Shown here in pieces: positions 57,025 to 64,000 of a stretch of 64,000 nucleotides of DNA (position 1 is its first letter; every line of letters starts with the position of its first letter). The notes under the pieces are model-generated. The model saw nothing but the letters and a program-made list of their open reading frames with translations, was not told where the DNA came from and made no database searches. A program made the translations under genes and the position numbers. Source of the DNA: Verrucomicrobium spinosum DSM 4136 = JCM 18804 (lineage in GTDB: Bacteria; Verrucomicrobiota; Verrucomicrobiia; Verrucomicrobiales; Verrucomicrobiaceae); NCBI RefSeq assembly GCF_000172155.1, contig NZ_ABIZ01000001.1, forward strand, positions 3,815,105 through 3,879,104. The letters are read 5' to 3'.

Positions 57025-58020
57025 ATGCGTTCTCGTTCCCATACCCTTTTCCCTGCTCGTCTGACTCTTTCCCGACGTCTGTTTTTGCCTTTTGCCGGGG
57101 CGGCTGCGATGGCGGCGCTGGGCCTGGGGGGGGCGGTGCCGACGGTTTCGGCCAAGGACAAGACGAAGATCGTGATCCTGGCCGGGGAGAAGAGCCATCC
57201 GAGCGGTCAGCATGAGTTTGCCGCCGGGGCGAAGCTCTTGGCGAAGGCGCTCAATGAGCAGAGTGGTCTGGATGTCGAGGCCGTGGTGGTGACGAACGGC
57301 TGGCCGAAGGACGAGTCGGTTTTCAACGGGGCCAAGGCGGTGGTCTGCTACGCGGACGGCGGTGGCAAGCACCCATTTGTGGCGCATCTCCCGGCGGTGG
57401 AGGCCTTGTCCCAGAAGGGCGTGGGCATCATGTGCATGCACTATGCGGTGGAAGTGGTGCCAGGCCAGGCAGGCGAGCCTTTCAAGAAGTGGATCGGCGG
57501 ATTTTACGAAGGCCAGTACTCGGTGAACCCACACTGGGACGCCGATACGGAGGCGAACAAGGAGCACCCGGTGAGCCGTGGGGTGAAGCCTGTGAAGGTG
57601 CACGACGAGTGGTACTTCCGCATGCGGTTCGCTGAGCCTTCGACGGCAACCTCGCTGTTGACGGCGACGCCGACGCGCGAGCGGATCAAGCGGTACATTC
57701 ACTGGAATCCCGGTGCTGACGGCGAGTTGGGCAAACCGCAGACGCTCATGTGGGGCGTGCAGCGTCCCGATGGCGGTCGCGGTGTGGGCTTCACTGGCGG
57801 TCACTGGCACCGCAACTGGGCGCTGGATGACTTCCGCAAGCTGGTGCTGAACGGGATCGTCTGGACGGCTGGCCTGGAAGTGCCCGAAGGCGGGGTGAAA
57901 TCCAACCCTGTGACCGAGGCGCAGTTGAACGAGAATCTGGATGCCAAGGAGCCGATGGTGCATGTGAAGCTGCCGGCGGCGGAGGATTTTAATCTGCCGA
58001 TGGCGGTTCCAAAGCAGTGA
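57025..58020 (+). CDS. exported ThuA-domain protein
   Basis: About 331 residues from the ATG at 57025. The N-terminus carries a twin-arginine-like export signal (LSRRLFLPFAGAAAMAALGLGG, Arg 17-18) with cleavage after VSAK. The mature part is a ThuA/Trehalose-utilisation domain of class I glutamine-amidotransferase-like fold: KIVILAGEKSHPSGQHEF, KAVVCYADGGGKHPFV, GVGIMCMHYAVEV, EHPVSRGVKPVKVHDEWYFRMRF, and GFTGGHWHRNW near the end. Such proteins are abundant in Planctomycetes and Verrucomicrobia near PVC-type cytochromes and sugar oxidoreductases, in oxidative catabolism of sugars. The PVC-type cytochrome gene 2 kb to the right fits this. The precise reaction is unknown. Confidence 0.85.
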   Translation: MRSRSHTLFPARLTLSRRLFLPFAGAAAMAALGLGGAVPTVSAKDKTKIVILAGEKSHPSGQHEFAAGAKLLAKALNEQSGLDVEAVVVTNGWPKDESVFNGAKAVVCYADGGGKHPFVAHLPAVEALSQKGVGIMCMHYAVEVVPGQAGEPFKKWIGGFYEGQYSVNPHWDADTEANKEHPVSRGVKPVKVHDEWYFRMRFAEPSTATSLLTATPTRERIKRYIHWNPGADGELGKPQTLMWGVQRPDGGRGVGFTGGHWHRNWALDDFRKLVLNGIVWTAGLEVPEGGVKSNPVTEAQLNENLDAKEPMVHVKLPAAEDFNLPMAVPKQ

Positions 58021-58065
58021 AAAGTAGTAAGTAAGAAGTGAAAAGTGGGCTCCGACAGGTGAGGG

Positions 58066-58214
58066 GAGGAGTGGTGGAGTGGTGGAGTGGTGGAGTGGTG
58101 GAGTGGTGGAGTGGTGGAGTGGTGGAGTGGTGGAGTGGTGGAGTGGTGGAGTGGTGGAGTGGTGGAGTGGAGGAGTGGAGGAGTGGTGGAGTGATGGAGT
58201 GATGGAGTGATGTT
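58066..58214. repeat. GTGGTGGAG tandem repeat
   Basis: About 150 bases of a nine-base unit (AGTGGTGGA and close variants GAGGAGTGG, GTGATGGAG), directly after the ThuA gene. It is the longer relative of the array at 45807-45915. The frames across it (HSTTPPLHHSTT-type) are artefacts. Confidence 0.93.
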
Positions 58215-58482
58215 TTTGGGCGGGCTGCGGTCTTGGGATCGTGGCCCGCTTTTTTGTTTGGGGCGGGTGTGATTGTGGGGCGGCCGCTTCGGTCGCCGGG
58301 GATTTGAGGGAGGAGTCGATGAGCCGGGCGGGACGCCTGGGGAACGCACAGCCAGGATGGCTGTGTCACTCACTTTTCCGTGCTGTTCTTGTTGCACAAA
58401 ACGTCAGGAGGGCTTTAATGGCTTCCCTGCTCCGAGCTGCTTTGTGGTGAGGACAGTGTTCTTCCAGGAAAAGAGATCAAAG

Positions 58483-58565
58483 GCCGGCGTGGCGAAATTG
58501 GTAGACGCGCTAGACTCAAAATCTTGTTCCCAAAAGGAGTGTCGGTTCGAGTCCGACCGCCGGTA
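58483..58565 (+). tRNA. tRNA-Leu (anticodon CAA)
   Basis: The 83-base sequence folds as a class II tRNA: acceptor GCCGGCG with CGCCGGT, D arm with the GGCGAAATTGGTAGACGC pattern of tRNA-Leu, anticodon arm TAGA-CTCAAAA-TCTT giving CAA, a long variable arm (TGTTCCCAAAAGGAGTG) and T arm GTCGG-TTCGAGT-CCGAC. The discriminator is A, as required for leucine. The 3' CCA is not encoded. Confidence 0.96.
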
Positions 58566-58639
58566 CTTTCCCGAATCCTTTTCCTGTGTTGTATGGAGCT
58601 GAGGCGACCAGGGAGTCGCGTTTGGGGATCCAAGCGATG

Positions 58640-59250
58640 TCTTGGGACGAGTGGTGCCTGATGCCGATTGCCAATCAGCGCTCCGGTGTTGCGTCTTGGG
58701 TTATCGGACGACCCGCTTCGATTGCGGGGATCGGTCAGGCAAGGTGGAAGAACCCGACCCGCTTCGCGGGAGACGCCAGACTGGAAGACACAAGACGCAA
58801 GACTTGAATGCGGCGGTTTGGACGCGCACAACGGGAATTCACTTGAAGGACGTGCGACTGGACGGGTCTGGGAACCCCCGCGCCATTAAGTTTCATCGGC
58901 CCTTTGTGCCTTCGTGCCTTTGTGTGAGATAAGCGCTTTGTTTTGGTGCCTGATGCCGATTGCCAATCGGCGGCACAGCAGACTGCCAGTCTGCGCTACT
59001 GTCCCGCTCCGCGGGAGACACCAGACTGGAAGACACAAGACGCAAGACTTGAATGCTGGCGCTGGTATTGGGCGCGCGCAGTGGGATCCACTCTGAAGAA
59101 CGTGCGACTGAGCGGGGCTGGGAACCCCCGCCTCCTTTTTTGGATTTCTCAGACCTTTGTGCCTTCGTGCCTTTGTGTGAGATAAGCGCTTTGTTTTGGT
59201 CCCTGATGCCGATTGCCAATCGGCGGCACAGCAGACTACCAGTCTGCGCT
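58640..59250. repeat. degenerate repeats of about 230-290 bases downstream of tRNA-Leu
   Basis: A block starting TGCCTGATGCCGATTGCCAATC begins near 58657, again near 58950 and, as CCTGATGCCGATTGCC, near 59203. Shared parts include GCGGGAGACGCCAGACTGGAAG or its variant, ACACAAGACGCAAGACTTGAATG, CTGGGAACCCCCGC and GCCTTCGTGCCTTTGTGTGAG followed by ATAAGCGCTTTG. Perfect palindromes GCCGATTGCCAATCGGC and GCAGACTGCCAGTCTGC lie inside. No gene is supported here, although many short frames exist. Confidence 0.85.
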
Positions 59251-59752
59251 ACGGTGCGGCGGGCTTGGAGGCACCGATTTTGGCGACGTTGATGAACTCC
59301 TGGTCTTCTTTCGTGAGGCGGGTGAGGGGGAGTTCGTAGGGCTGGTTGTTGACGAGGAGACGCACCTTGCCATCGCGGATGACGGTGGGAGGTGAGGGAA
59401 GGGTGACCGGGGCGGGAGTGGGGGGCTCGGGAGTGCCTTTGACGGTTTCGACTACGTGTTCTTCGAACGCAATGAGTTTGCCGACGAGGGCTTTGCCATC
59501 GGCGCTGGTCCATTGGCGGGAATCCGACAGGGAGTAATAGGTGACCGTGCGGATGATGGTGGGCGGTGTCGGGGCCGGGATGACGTTGACGTTCGCGGTG
59601 TTAAACGCATCTCCCACGCCGCGTTTCTGGAAGCTCTTGGGCGTGGTGGGGACGACCTGGGCGTTTGCGGTGGTGGCGGTCGTGCCGATGAGGGCCGTCA
59701 TGAGGACGGTGAACAGGAGAAGGGTGGCGCGGCACGTCTTCGTCGGTTTCAT
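59249..59752 (-). CDS. secreted SHD1-like protein
   Basis: This 167-residue protein has a signal peptide (RATLLLFTVLMTALIGTTATTANA) and a Pro/Thr-rich middle. Two segments match the SLA1-homology domain 1 pattern common in planctomycetes and Verrucomicrobia: SRQWTSADGKALVGKLIAFEEHVVE, and later VRLLVNNQPYELPLTRLTKEDQEFI with the typical LxxLxxEDQxF ending. The two are separated by a Pro-rich insert (GTPEPPTPAPVTLPSPP). The domain probably binds protein or glycan, and its role is unknown. The gene's 3' end meets the degenerate repeats. Confidence 0.7.
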   Translation of the reverse strand: MKPTKTCRATLLLFTVLMTALIGTTATTANAQVVPTTPKSFQKRGVGDAFNTANVNVIPAPTPPTIIRTVTYYSLSDSRQWTSADGKALVGKLIAFEEHVVETVKGTPEPPTPAPVTLPSPPTVIRDGKVRLLVNNQPYELPLTRLTKEDQEFINVAKIGASKPAAP

Positions 59753-60114
59753 GAGGGACAGTTTATCGGAAGGTGAAGGAGGTGGGAATGGGGAAGTTTG
59801 ATTTTGGAATTTGGATTTGTGATTTTGGATTGGGGAGAGGCCCGGGGGCGGTTCGTGGGCTTCGGAGTGGGTAGCTACTCACTAAGGGCTCGTCCAACGT
59901 TGGGCGGTGTTAGAGATCCCCGCTGGGGATCAGTTTCGAAACCGGGGCGTTGGTGGGAGTGGATGGGGGCGAGCAGACCACAAGGGGCGCGAAAGCGGTG
60001 ATGCTCACCGCAGTCCCAAAAGCGCTGCGCGCTCAGGTGTTGGAAGTGGTGGAATGGTTTGGTCGCAATTGAGGCCTTTGACATTGAAGGCAAGGTGGTC
60101 GACATCCGATAAAT
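59753..60114. other. intergenic region with short repeats and a small hairpin
   Basis: Starts with TTTTGGAATTTGGATTTGTGATTTTGGATTGG-type repeats (about 59,800-59,835). Further on, GCGGTGA-TGC-TCACCGC (59995-60011) is a perfect seven-pair hairpin preceded by GGGCGCGAAA; a related GGCCGCGAAAGCGGCGCTTCACGC lies near 16,776. No gene seen. Confidence 0.55.
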
Positions 60115-60145
60115 AAAAAGGCCTCTCCGGGGTGGAGAGGCCTTT
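60115..60145 (-). terminator. rho-independent terminator of the PVC-type cytochrome gene
   Basis: AAAGGCCTCTCC and GGAGAGGCCTTT form a perfect 12-pair stem around a short loop. On the minus strand the stem is followed by TTTTATTTAT. It lies about 50 bases beyond the cytochrome gene stop at 60193. Confidence 0.9.
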
Positions 60146-60192
60146 GGGGAAGAGGCTCAGGTCTGATGTCTGGCGTCTGGCAGTCTGATGTC

Positions 60193-62976
60193 TTATTTGA
60201 TGTCGTCAGACTTCAGGTAGGCGACGATGTCGGCGAGGGCCTGGGCGTTGAGGCCCATCATGTCGGCAGTGAACATGAGGGAGTGTTTCATGCCGGTGGT
60301 GGACTTGATGAGGCGCTTGGGCACGGCCTGGATGACGCCGCCCATGGACTTGATCTGCACGGGGTCGTCGTTGCTGAGGACCATGCCGTCGATGGTGACG
60401 CCGTCCTTGGTGACGATGCGCTTGCCTTCATAACCATGGGCAATGTCGCCGGAGGGGTTGATGATGGCGTTGAGCAGCACTTCGCGGGTCTGGGTCTTGC
60501 CGAAGACGGTGAGGTCAGGGCCAAAGTCCACGCCGGGTTCGCCGATCTTGTGGCAGGTGTAGCAGGTGGCCACGGCGGTCTTGCCACGGGTGGCATCGCC
60601 TCGCAGCTTCAGGATCTCCTCCACGGGAGGCAGGGCTGAGGGGGTGGTGGGCAGCTCGGGGGAGATGAAGGGGGTGAGCGCCACGTTGGCATCGGCATCA
60701 TAAATGCCGCGCTCCTTCAGGGCATCGGTAAGGCCGTAGTCCTTCCAGAGGCTGGCGCGGCGGTTGAAGAGCCACCAGATGGTGTCGCCTTTGAGCGTGG
60801 TGTCCGGGGCTTCGGCCACCTCGACCATCGCCAGGGCGGCGAAGGGAGATTTGATGAAGGCGAGGGAATCGAGGGCGAGCTTGCGCTGCTCTCGGCTAAG
60901 CTTGGTGGAAAGAATGCGGGTCTTGAGCGCAGGGACGGCCTCGGGGGCATTGAGACGCCAGGTCAGCCAGGCAAAGGCATCGCTCCAGGCTTCGGGCTGC
61001 GCCTTGCCATCGGGCAGGGCTTCTCTGATCGCGGCATAGAGGGCGCGGGTGTTGCCTTCGGCAGCGAGACCGAGGGCCTCAAGATAGCTGCGGTCCTTGC
61101 CATCGAAACGTCTGGCCACTTCCACCAGTATCGGGCCGCTCTGGGCGAACGGCACATCCCGCAGGCTGAGGGCCACCTCACGACGCACGGCGGCGGAGCT
61201 GTCGGACGCCATCTTCTGAGCCATGGCGACCACCTGGTGATTGGCTCGGCGCAGGGCGCGGTAGGCGATGACGCGGGTTTGTTCGTCCTTGGCACCCAGC
61301 AGGGGCTCCACCTTGGCGATACCGGCAGGGCCCATCTGCGCGAGCAGCCAGATGGCGCGGGCGGCGATGAAGGAGTTCTTGTCCTGCAGCAGGGCTGCCA
61401 CGGCGGGTACGGCCTTTTCACCCTGGGCCTTCAGGCGGGTGAAGCCGGCGTAGCGCACGTTGGGAGCAGGGCTTTTCAGTGCGGCGATCTGGCCCTCGGT
61501 GGTATTCAGATCGAACTGGGGCACGACGGACTTGAAGCCCTTGGGCGCGATGCGGTAGATCGTGCCGGAGGTGGAGTTATCAAGGTCGGCATGACCACCG
61601 ACGCGGGCGTCGAACCAGTCGGCCACATAGAGGGCACCATCGGGACCCACCGTCACGTCGCTGGGGCGGAAGAGAGTCTTGAGCTCTGACGTCACGCTAT
61701 TGGTGCCGCCGAGGAAGTCCGAGCCGGCAAATTTGCCCTCTTTGTTGGAGGTGATGAAGTCGAAGCGCTCCAGCTTGAAGCCGGCACCATCGGGTTTCGG
61801 GAGATAACCAAAGATCACGTTGCGGCCGGCCTCGCAGGCCAGGAGGAGGCCCTGCCACTGGTCGCCCAGGGCGCCGTTCTCATAGAACGCCACGCCGGTG
61901 GGCGAGCCGCCGCCATACACATCACCCACGGGCATGGTGCCGGGGTCATCCTGACGCCACTCTGCGGTGGGAATCTTCTGCCCTGGTCGGCGGTCGGCGG
62001 CCCAGGCGCGCTGGCCATCGGCGGAGGCAAAGCCTGCATTGCCGAACTCCAGCACGGGAGTGACGCGGCAGGCTGGCGGATCGTCGTTGTCGCTCTGGTA
62101 GATATCGCCAAAGGAGTTCACCGCCTGCTCATAGCTGTTGCGGAAGTTGTGACCGATGACGTTGACGTTGGAGCCGTCCGGATTCATGCGGGCGAGGAAA
62201 CCACCGATCCACACGCGGCCGTCATCACTCTTCTGGCCCGCGATGGTGCTGGGGTCCACCACCTGCTTGCCATTCTGGTGCACATAGGGGCTGCCCAGGC
62301 GGAAGGTCTTGCCGGATTTGTCTGTAAAGAGGGCGCCGGTGTTGCCCTGGTTGAAATACCACTGGCCATCCGGACCGGCAGTGACGGAGTGCAGGCTGTG
62401 ATCGTGGCTGCGGCCGTTGAATCCGGTGAGCAGCACATCGCGCTTGTCCACGGCGGGGTCGAACCTGCCATCACGATTTACATCCGTGTACACCAGCAGA
62501 TCCGGGGGCTGGGAGACGATGACCTGGTTGTCCAGCACGGCCACGCCGAGCGGTGCGAGGAAACCTGCTTCCTGGATGAAGGTCTCCGATTTGTCCGCTT
62601 TGCCGTCACCATCGGTGTCCTGCAGGACGGCGATGCGGTCGCCTTCCTTTTTGCGGCCGCTATGGCTGCGGTAGTTGACTCCTTCTGCGACCCAGAGGCG
62701 GCCATCCTTGTCGAAGTCGATGTTGGTGGGGTTGTTCAGCAGCGGAGTCGTGGCCCAGACCGTGACCTCCAGCCCGTCGGGCACAGTAAAGAGGTCCGTC
62801 GGGACGATGGTCGGCGCGGGCGGGGCCGGTGGAGGGGTAGGCGCGGGGGCAATCGCTGGTGCCGTGGCAGGGGCACCGGCCGTCGTCTGCCCGGGGAGGG
62901 CGACGCTCAGCGAGGACGAAAGCAGGGAGGTGGCGAGGGTGGCACGAACAGCCGGGCGGAAGAATCTGGGAAGCAT
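60193..62976 (-). CDS. PVC-type cytochrome c with propeller and HEAT-like region
   Basis: This 927-residue exported protein has a signal peptide (RATLATSLLSSSLSVALPG) and a Pro/Ala-rich linker. A membrane-bound-dehydrogenase-type beta-propeller follows (about 60-480: DGLEVTVWATTPLLNNPTNIDFDKDGRLWVAEG, VGPDGALYVADWFDARVGG), then a HEAT-like helical region (about 500-720) and a C-terminal cytochrome c domain with the heme motif CYTCH at 805-809. The closing IVAYLKS is typical of PVC-type heme-binding proteins. They probably pass electrons from periplasmic sugar oxidation. The ThuA gene nearby belongs to the same functional circle. The start is the ATG at 62976. Confidence 0.92.
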   Translation of the reverse strand: MLPRFFRPAVRATLATSLLSSSLSVALPGQTTAGAPATAPAIAPAPTPPPAPPAPTIVPTDLFTVPDGLEVTVWATTPLLNNPTNIDFDKDGRLWVAEGVNYRSHSGRKKEGDRIAVLQDTDGDGKADKSETFIQEAGFLAPLGVAVLDNQVIVSQPPDLLVYTDVNRDGRFDPAVDKRDVLLTGFNGRSHDHSLHSVTAGPDGQWYFNQGNTGALFTDKSGKTFRLGSPYVHQNGKQVVDPSTIAGQKSDDGRVWIGGFLARMNPDGSNVNVIGHNFRNSYEQAVNSFGDIYQSDNDDPPACRVTPVLEFGNAGFASADGQRAWAADRRPGQKIPTAEWRQDDPGTMPVGDVYGGGSPTGVAFYENGALGDQWQGLLLACEAGRNVIFGYLPKPDGAGFKLERFDFITSNKEGKFAGSDFLGGTNSVTSELKTLFRPSDVTVGPDGALYVADWFDARVGGHADLDNSTSGTIYRIAPKGFKSVVPQFDLNTTEGQIAALKSPAPNVRYAGFTRLKAQGEKAVPAVAALLQDKNSFIAARAIWLLAQMGPAGIAKVEPLLGAKDEQTRVIAYRALRRANHQVVAMAQKMASDSSAAVRREVALSLRDVPFAQSGPILVEVARRFDGKDRSYLEALGLAAEGNTRALYAAIREALPDGKAQPEAWSDAFAWLTWRLNAPEAVPALKTRILSTKLSREQRKLALDSLAFIKSPFAALAMVEVAEAPDTTLKGDTIWWLFNRRASLWKDYGLTDALKERGIYDADANVALTPFISPELPTTPSALPPVEEILKLRGDATRGKTAVATCYTCHKIGEPGVDFGPDLTVFGKTQTREVLLNAIINPSGDIAHGYEGKRIVTKDGVTIDGMVLSNDDPVQIKSMGGVIQAVPKRLIKSTTGMKHSLMFTADMMGLNAQALADIVAYLKSDDIK

Positions 62977-63108
62977 GGCGGAAAAACGATGCTTCTAACG
63001 CCAATCTATTCTATGCACAATCGGACATTTGTTCATGATAAACCCAAGCCCATCCTGCAAGAATGGGGCGCTGATGTGCGTGGGTATCCCGAATCCGCTC
63101 TGCTGAGG

Positions 63109-63795
63109 CTACTCCTGCCCTTCCAAGGCTTTGCAGGGGCCCAAGACCTCACGCAGGATGAAGGCCTGCTTGTAGCCGTGGGTGGTCTTGAGCATATCTG
63201 TCAGCGGATGGGGGCGCCTGGCCGCGACGACGGTGGCCAGAACGGGCCGGTCTGGCGAGTCGAGGGCGTTCTGGGCCGCCATGGCCCGAGACATGCGAGG
63301 GACTGGGGCGCCGGGGGCTGATGGACTGGCCGCACGGCTGGTGTTGGGAAGCGATGGCGGGCGGGAGGGAGGGACTGGGGCTGAAGGGGCCGCAGCAGGG
63401 CGAGGGGAGCTTACGTCGTCAATGCTGCGGCGCAGTGTGTCCATGAGATCGGCCAAAGATCCGGGTGTGGTGGAGGTGGGCGCTGGACGGGCTGGGGGAG
63501 CGGGAGGGGGAGTGGAGCGCGGCAACTGCGGAGGTGCAGGGCTGCGGAGGGGTGGGGTTTGTGGAGGGTGGGCATTCTCCACGGGACGCGTCTGCTCCTC
63601 CCATGCGCGGCGACGGGCCTCCTGCTCCTCGGCGGAAACCGGGGTCTGCCTCTCCCGTTCGGCTGCCTCTTTGTTTTTCTTGAGCAGGCTGAACAGCCAC
63701 TGCAGGAAGCCCACCACGAGAAAGACGATGACGAACACGATCTCCTGCAGATCCGCCGCAGCCAGGAGAGGGGAGTTGGGGGGCAGGATGTTCAT
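63109..63795 (-). CDS. membrane-anchored Pro-rich protein of unknown function
   Basis: About 228 residues from the ATG at 63795. One membrane helix (QEIVFVIVFLVVGFLQWLFSLL, about residues 17-38) is followed by a charged segment (KKNKEAAERERQTP) and a long Pro/Ala/Ser-rich region. The conserved end is LTDMLKTTHGYKQAFILREVLGPCKALE. Proteins with one helix, a disordered middle and an ILxEILGPxxAL ending are common in Verrucomicrobia and Planctomycetes; their function is unknown to me. The likely upstream neighbour is the gene entering the window from the right. Confidence 0.72.
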   Translation of the reverse strand: MNILPPNSPLLAAADLQEIVFVIVFLVVGFLQWLFSLLKKNKEAAERERQTPVSAEEQEARRRAWEEQTRPVENAHPPQTPPLRSPAPPQLPRSTPPPAPPARPAPTSTTPGSLADLMDTLRRSIDDVSSPRPAAAPSAPVPPSRPPSLPNTSRAASPSAPGAPVPRMSRAMAAQNALDSPDRPVLATVVAARRPHPLTDMLKTTHGYKQAFILREVLGPCKALEGQE

Positions 63796-63909
63796 GAAAC
63801 GGACAGCGTCTTGGGGGTGGGAACGAACAGGGCGAACTGAAAACAAGCAGGGAGCGCTGGACCTCCCGCAGAGCCGGTGAAGGCTCCGCGAGCGGCGGGG
63901 CGATGACGG

Positions 63910-64000
63910 TTACTTCTTCTCGCTCGTGGCCGGGGTCTCACCGGCGATGCTCTGGCGCATTTCCGTATCGGCGAGGACGTTGCGATACTTCGCGTAGTCC
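63910..64000 (-). CDS. C-terminal end of a gene running off the window
   Basis: The last 29 codons of a minus-strand frame are seen, reading DYAKYRNVLADTEMRQSIAG and ending in a TAA at 63910-63912. The N-terminal part lies beyond 64000. The segment alone does not identify a family. The gene is about 115 bases upstream of the Pro-rich membrane protein on the same strand. Confidence 0.5.
   Translation of the reverse strand, partial: DYAKYRNVLADTEMRQSIAGETPATSEKK

Noticed and set aside
57801-58397. His/Thr/Pro-rich minus-strand protein
   Set aside because: It is a translation of the GTGGTGGAG tandem repeat and has no start context or conserved domain.

Overview
The window looks like a chromosomal piece of a verrucomicrobial bacterium, close to Verrucomicrobium or Prosthecobacter. 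The reasons are a PVC-type CxxCH cytochrome c with a nearby ThuA-fold protein, a DUF1080 secreted hydrolase, many secreted proteins of unknown function, a fairly high GC content, and intergenic regions full of short-period repeats of 6-9 bases. This assignment is inferred from gene content, not from a marker gene. A type III secretion chaperone is present, and I recall type III secretion being reported for Verrucomicrobium spinosum.

Layout. Positions 1-16,600 are mostly housekeeping and accessory genes: two secreted unknowns, an omega-amidase, a methyltransferase, a DUF1080 hydrolase, a Gph-like phosphatase, RppH, a SulP transporter, an orphan sensor kinase, an NdpA/YejK-type nucleoid protein, DUF72, an O-methyltransferase-like protein, DUF899, a frameshifted gene, a Tat-exported lactonase and an AHSA1-type protein. 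Positions 16,880-21,490 hold a conserved unknown gene whose 5' end abuts an IS4-family insertion, a deleted YdeI-family pseudogene and a TPR protein.

Positions 21,930-25,690 are the most striking part. A CesT-like type III secretion chaperone lies 32 bases downstream of a protein of about 1,084 residues whose C-terminal half carries the full catalytic set of a LanM-type (class II lanthipeptide) dehydratase, with no cyclase domain and no visible precursor peptide. I read this as a candidate chaperone-effector pair that could phosphorylate target proteins and then eliminate the phosphate.

Positions 25,960-37,410 hold rlmN, katG with its terminator, an array of eight 131-base tandem repeats, a DHFR/RibD-like and YciI pair, an esterase, secreted unknowns, a membrane protein and an FKBP lipoprotein. 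An IS1634-family element follows (37,732-39,825, flanked by CTAA), then a low-complexity coiled-coil protein and a small glycan gene group (GT2, truncated C-methyltransferase, RmlC-like epimerase, TylF-like methyltransferase, NAD-dependent epimerase).

Positions 48,180-54,060 form an AT-richer island that starts in the truncated 3' end of a DUF4328 gene. It carries two convergent candidate defence modules: an OLD-family ATPase with an RxxxxH (HEPN-like) partner, and a DUF262 protein overlapping a second HEPN-like gene. A degenerate tRNA-like sequence lies between them. The window ends with thiC under a TPP riboswitch with an attenuator, a ThuA protein, a tRNA-Leu(CAA), a degenerate repeat region, an SHD1-like protein, the PVC-type cytochrome and two genes of unknown function.
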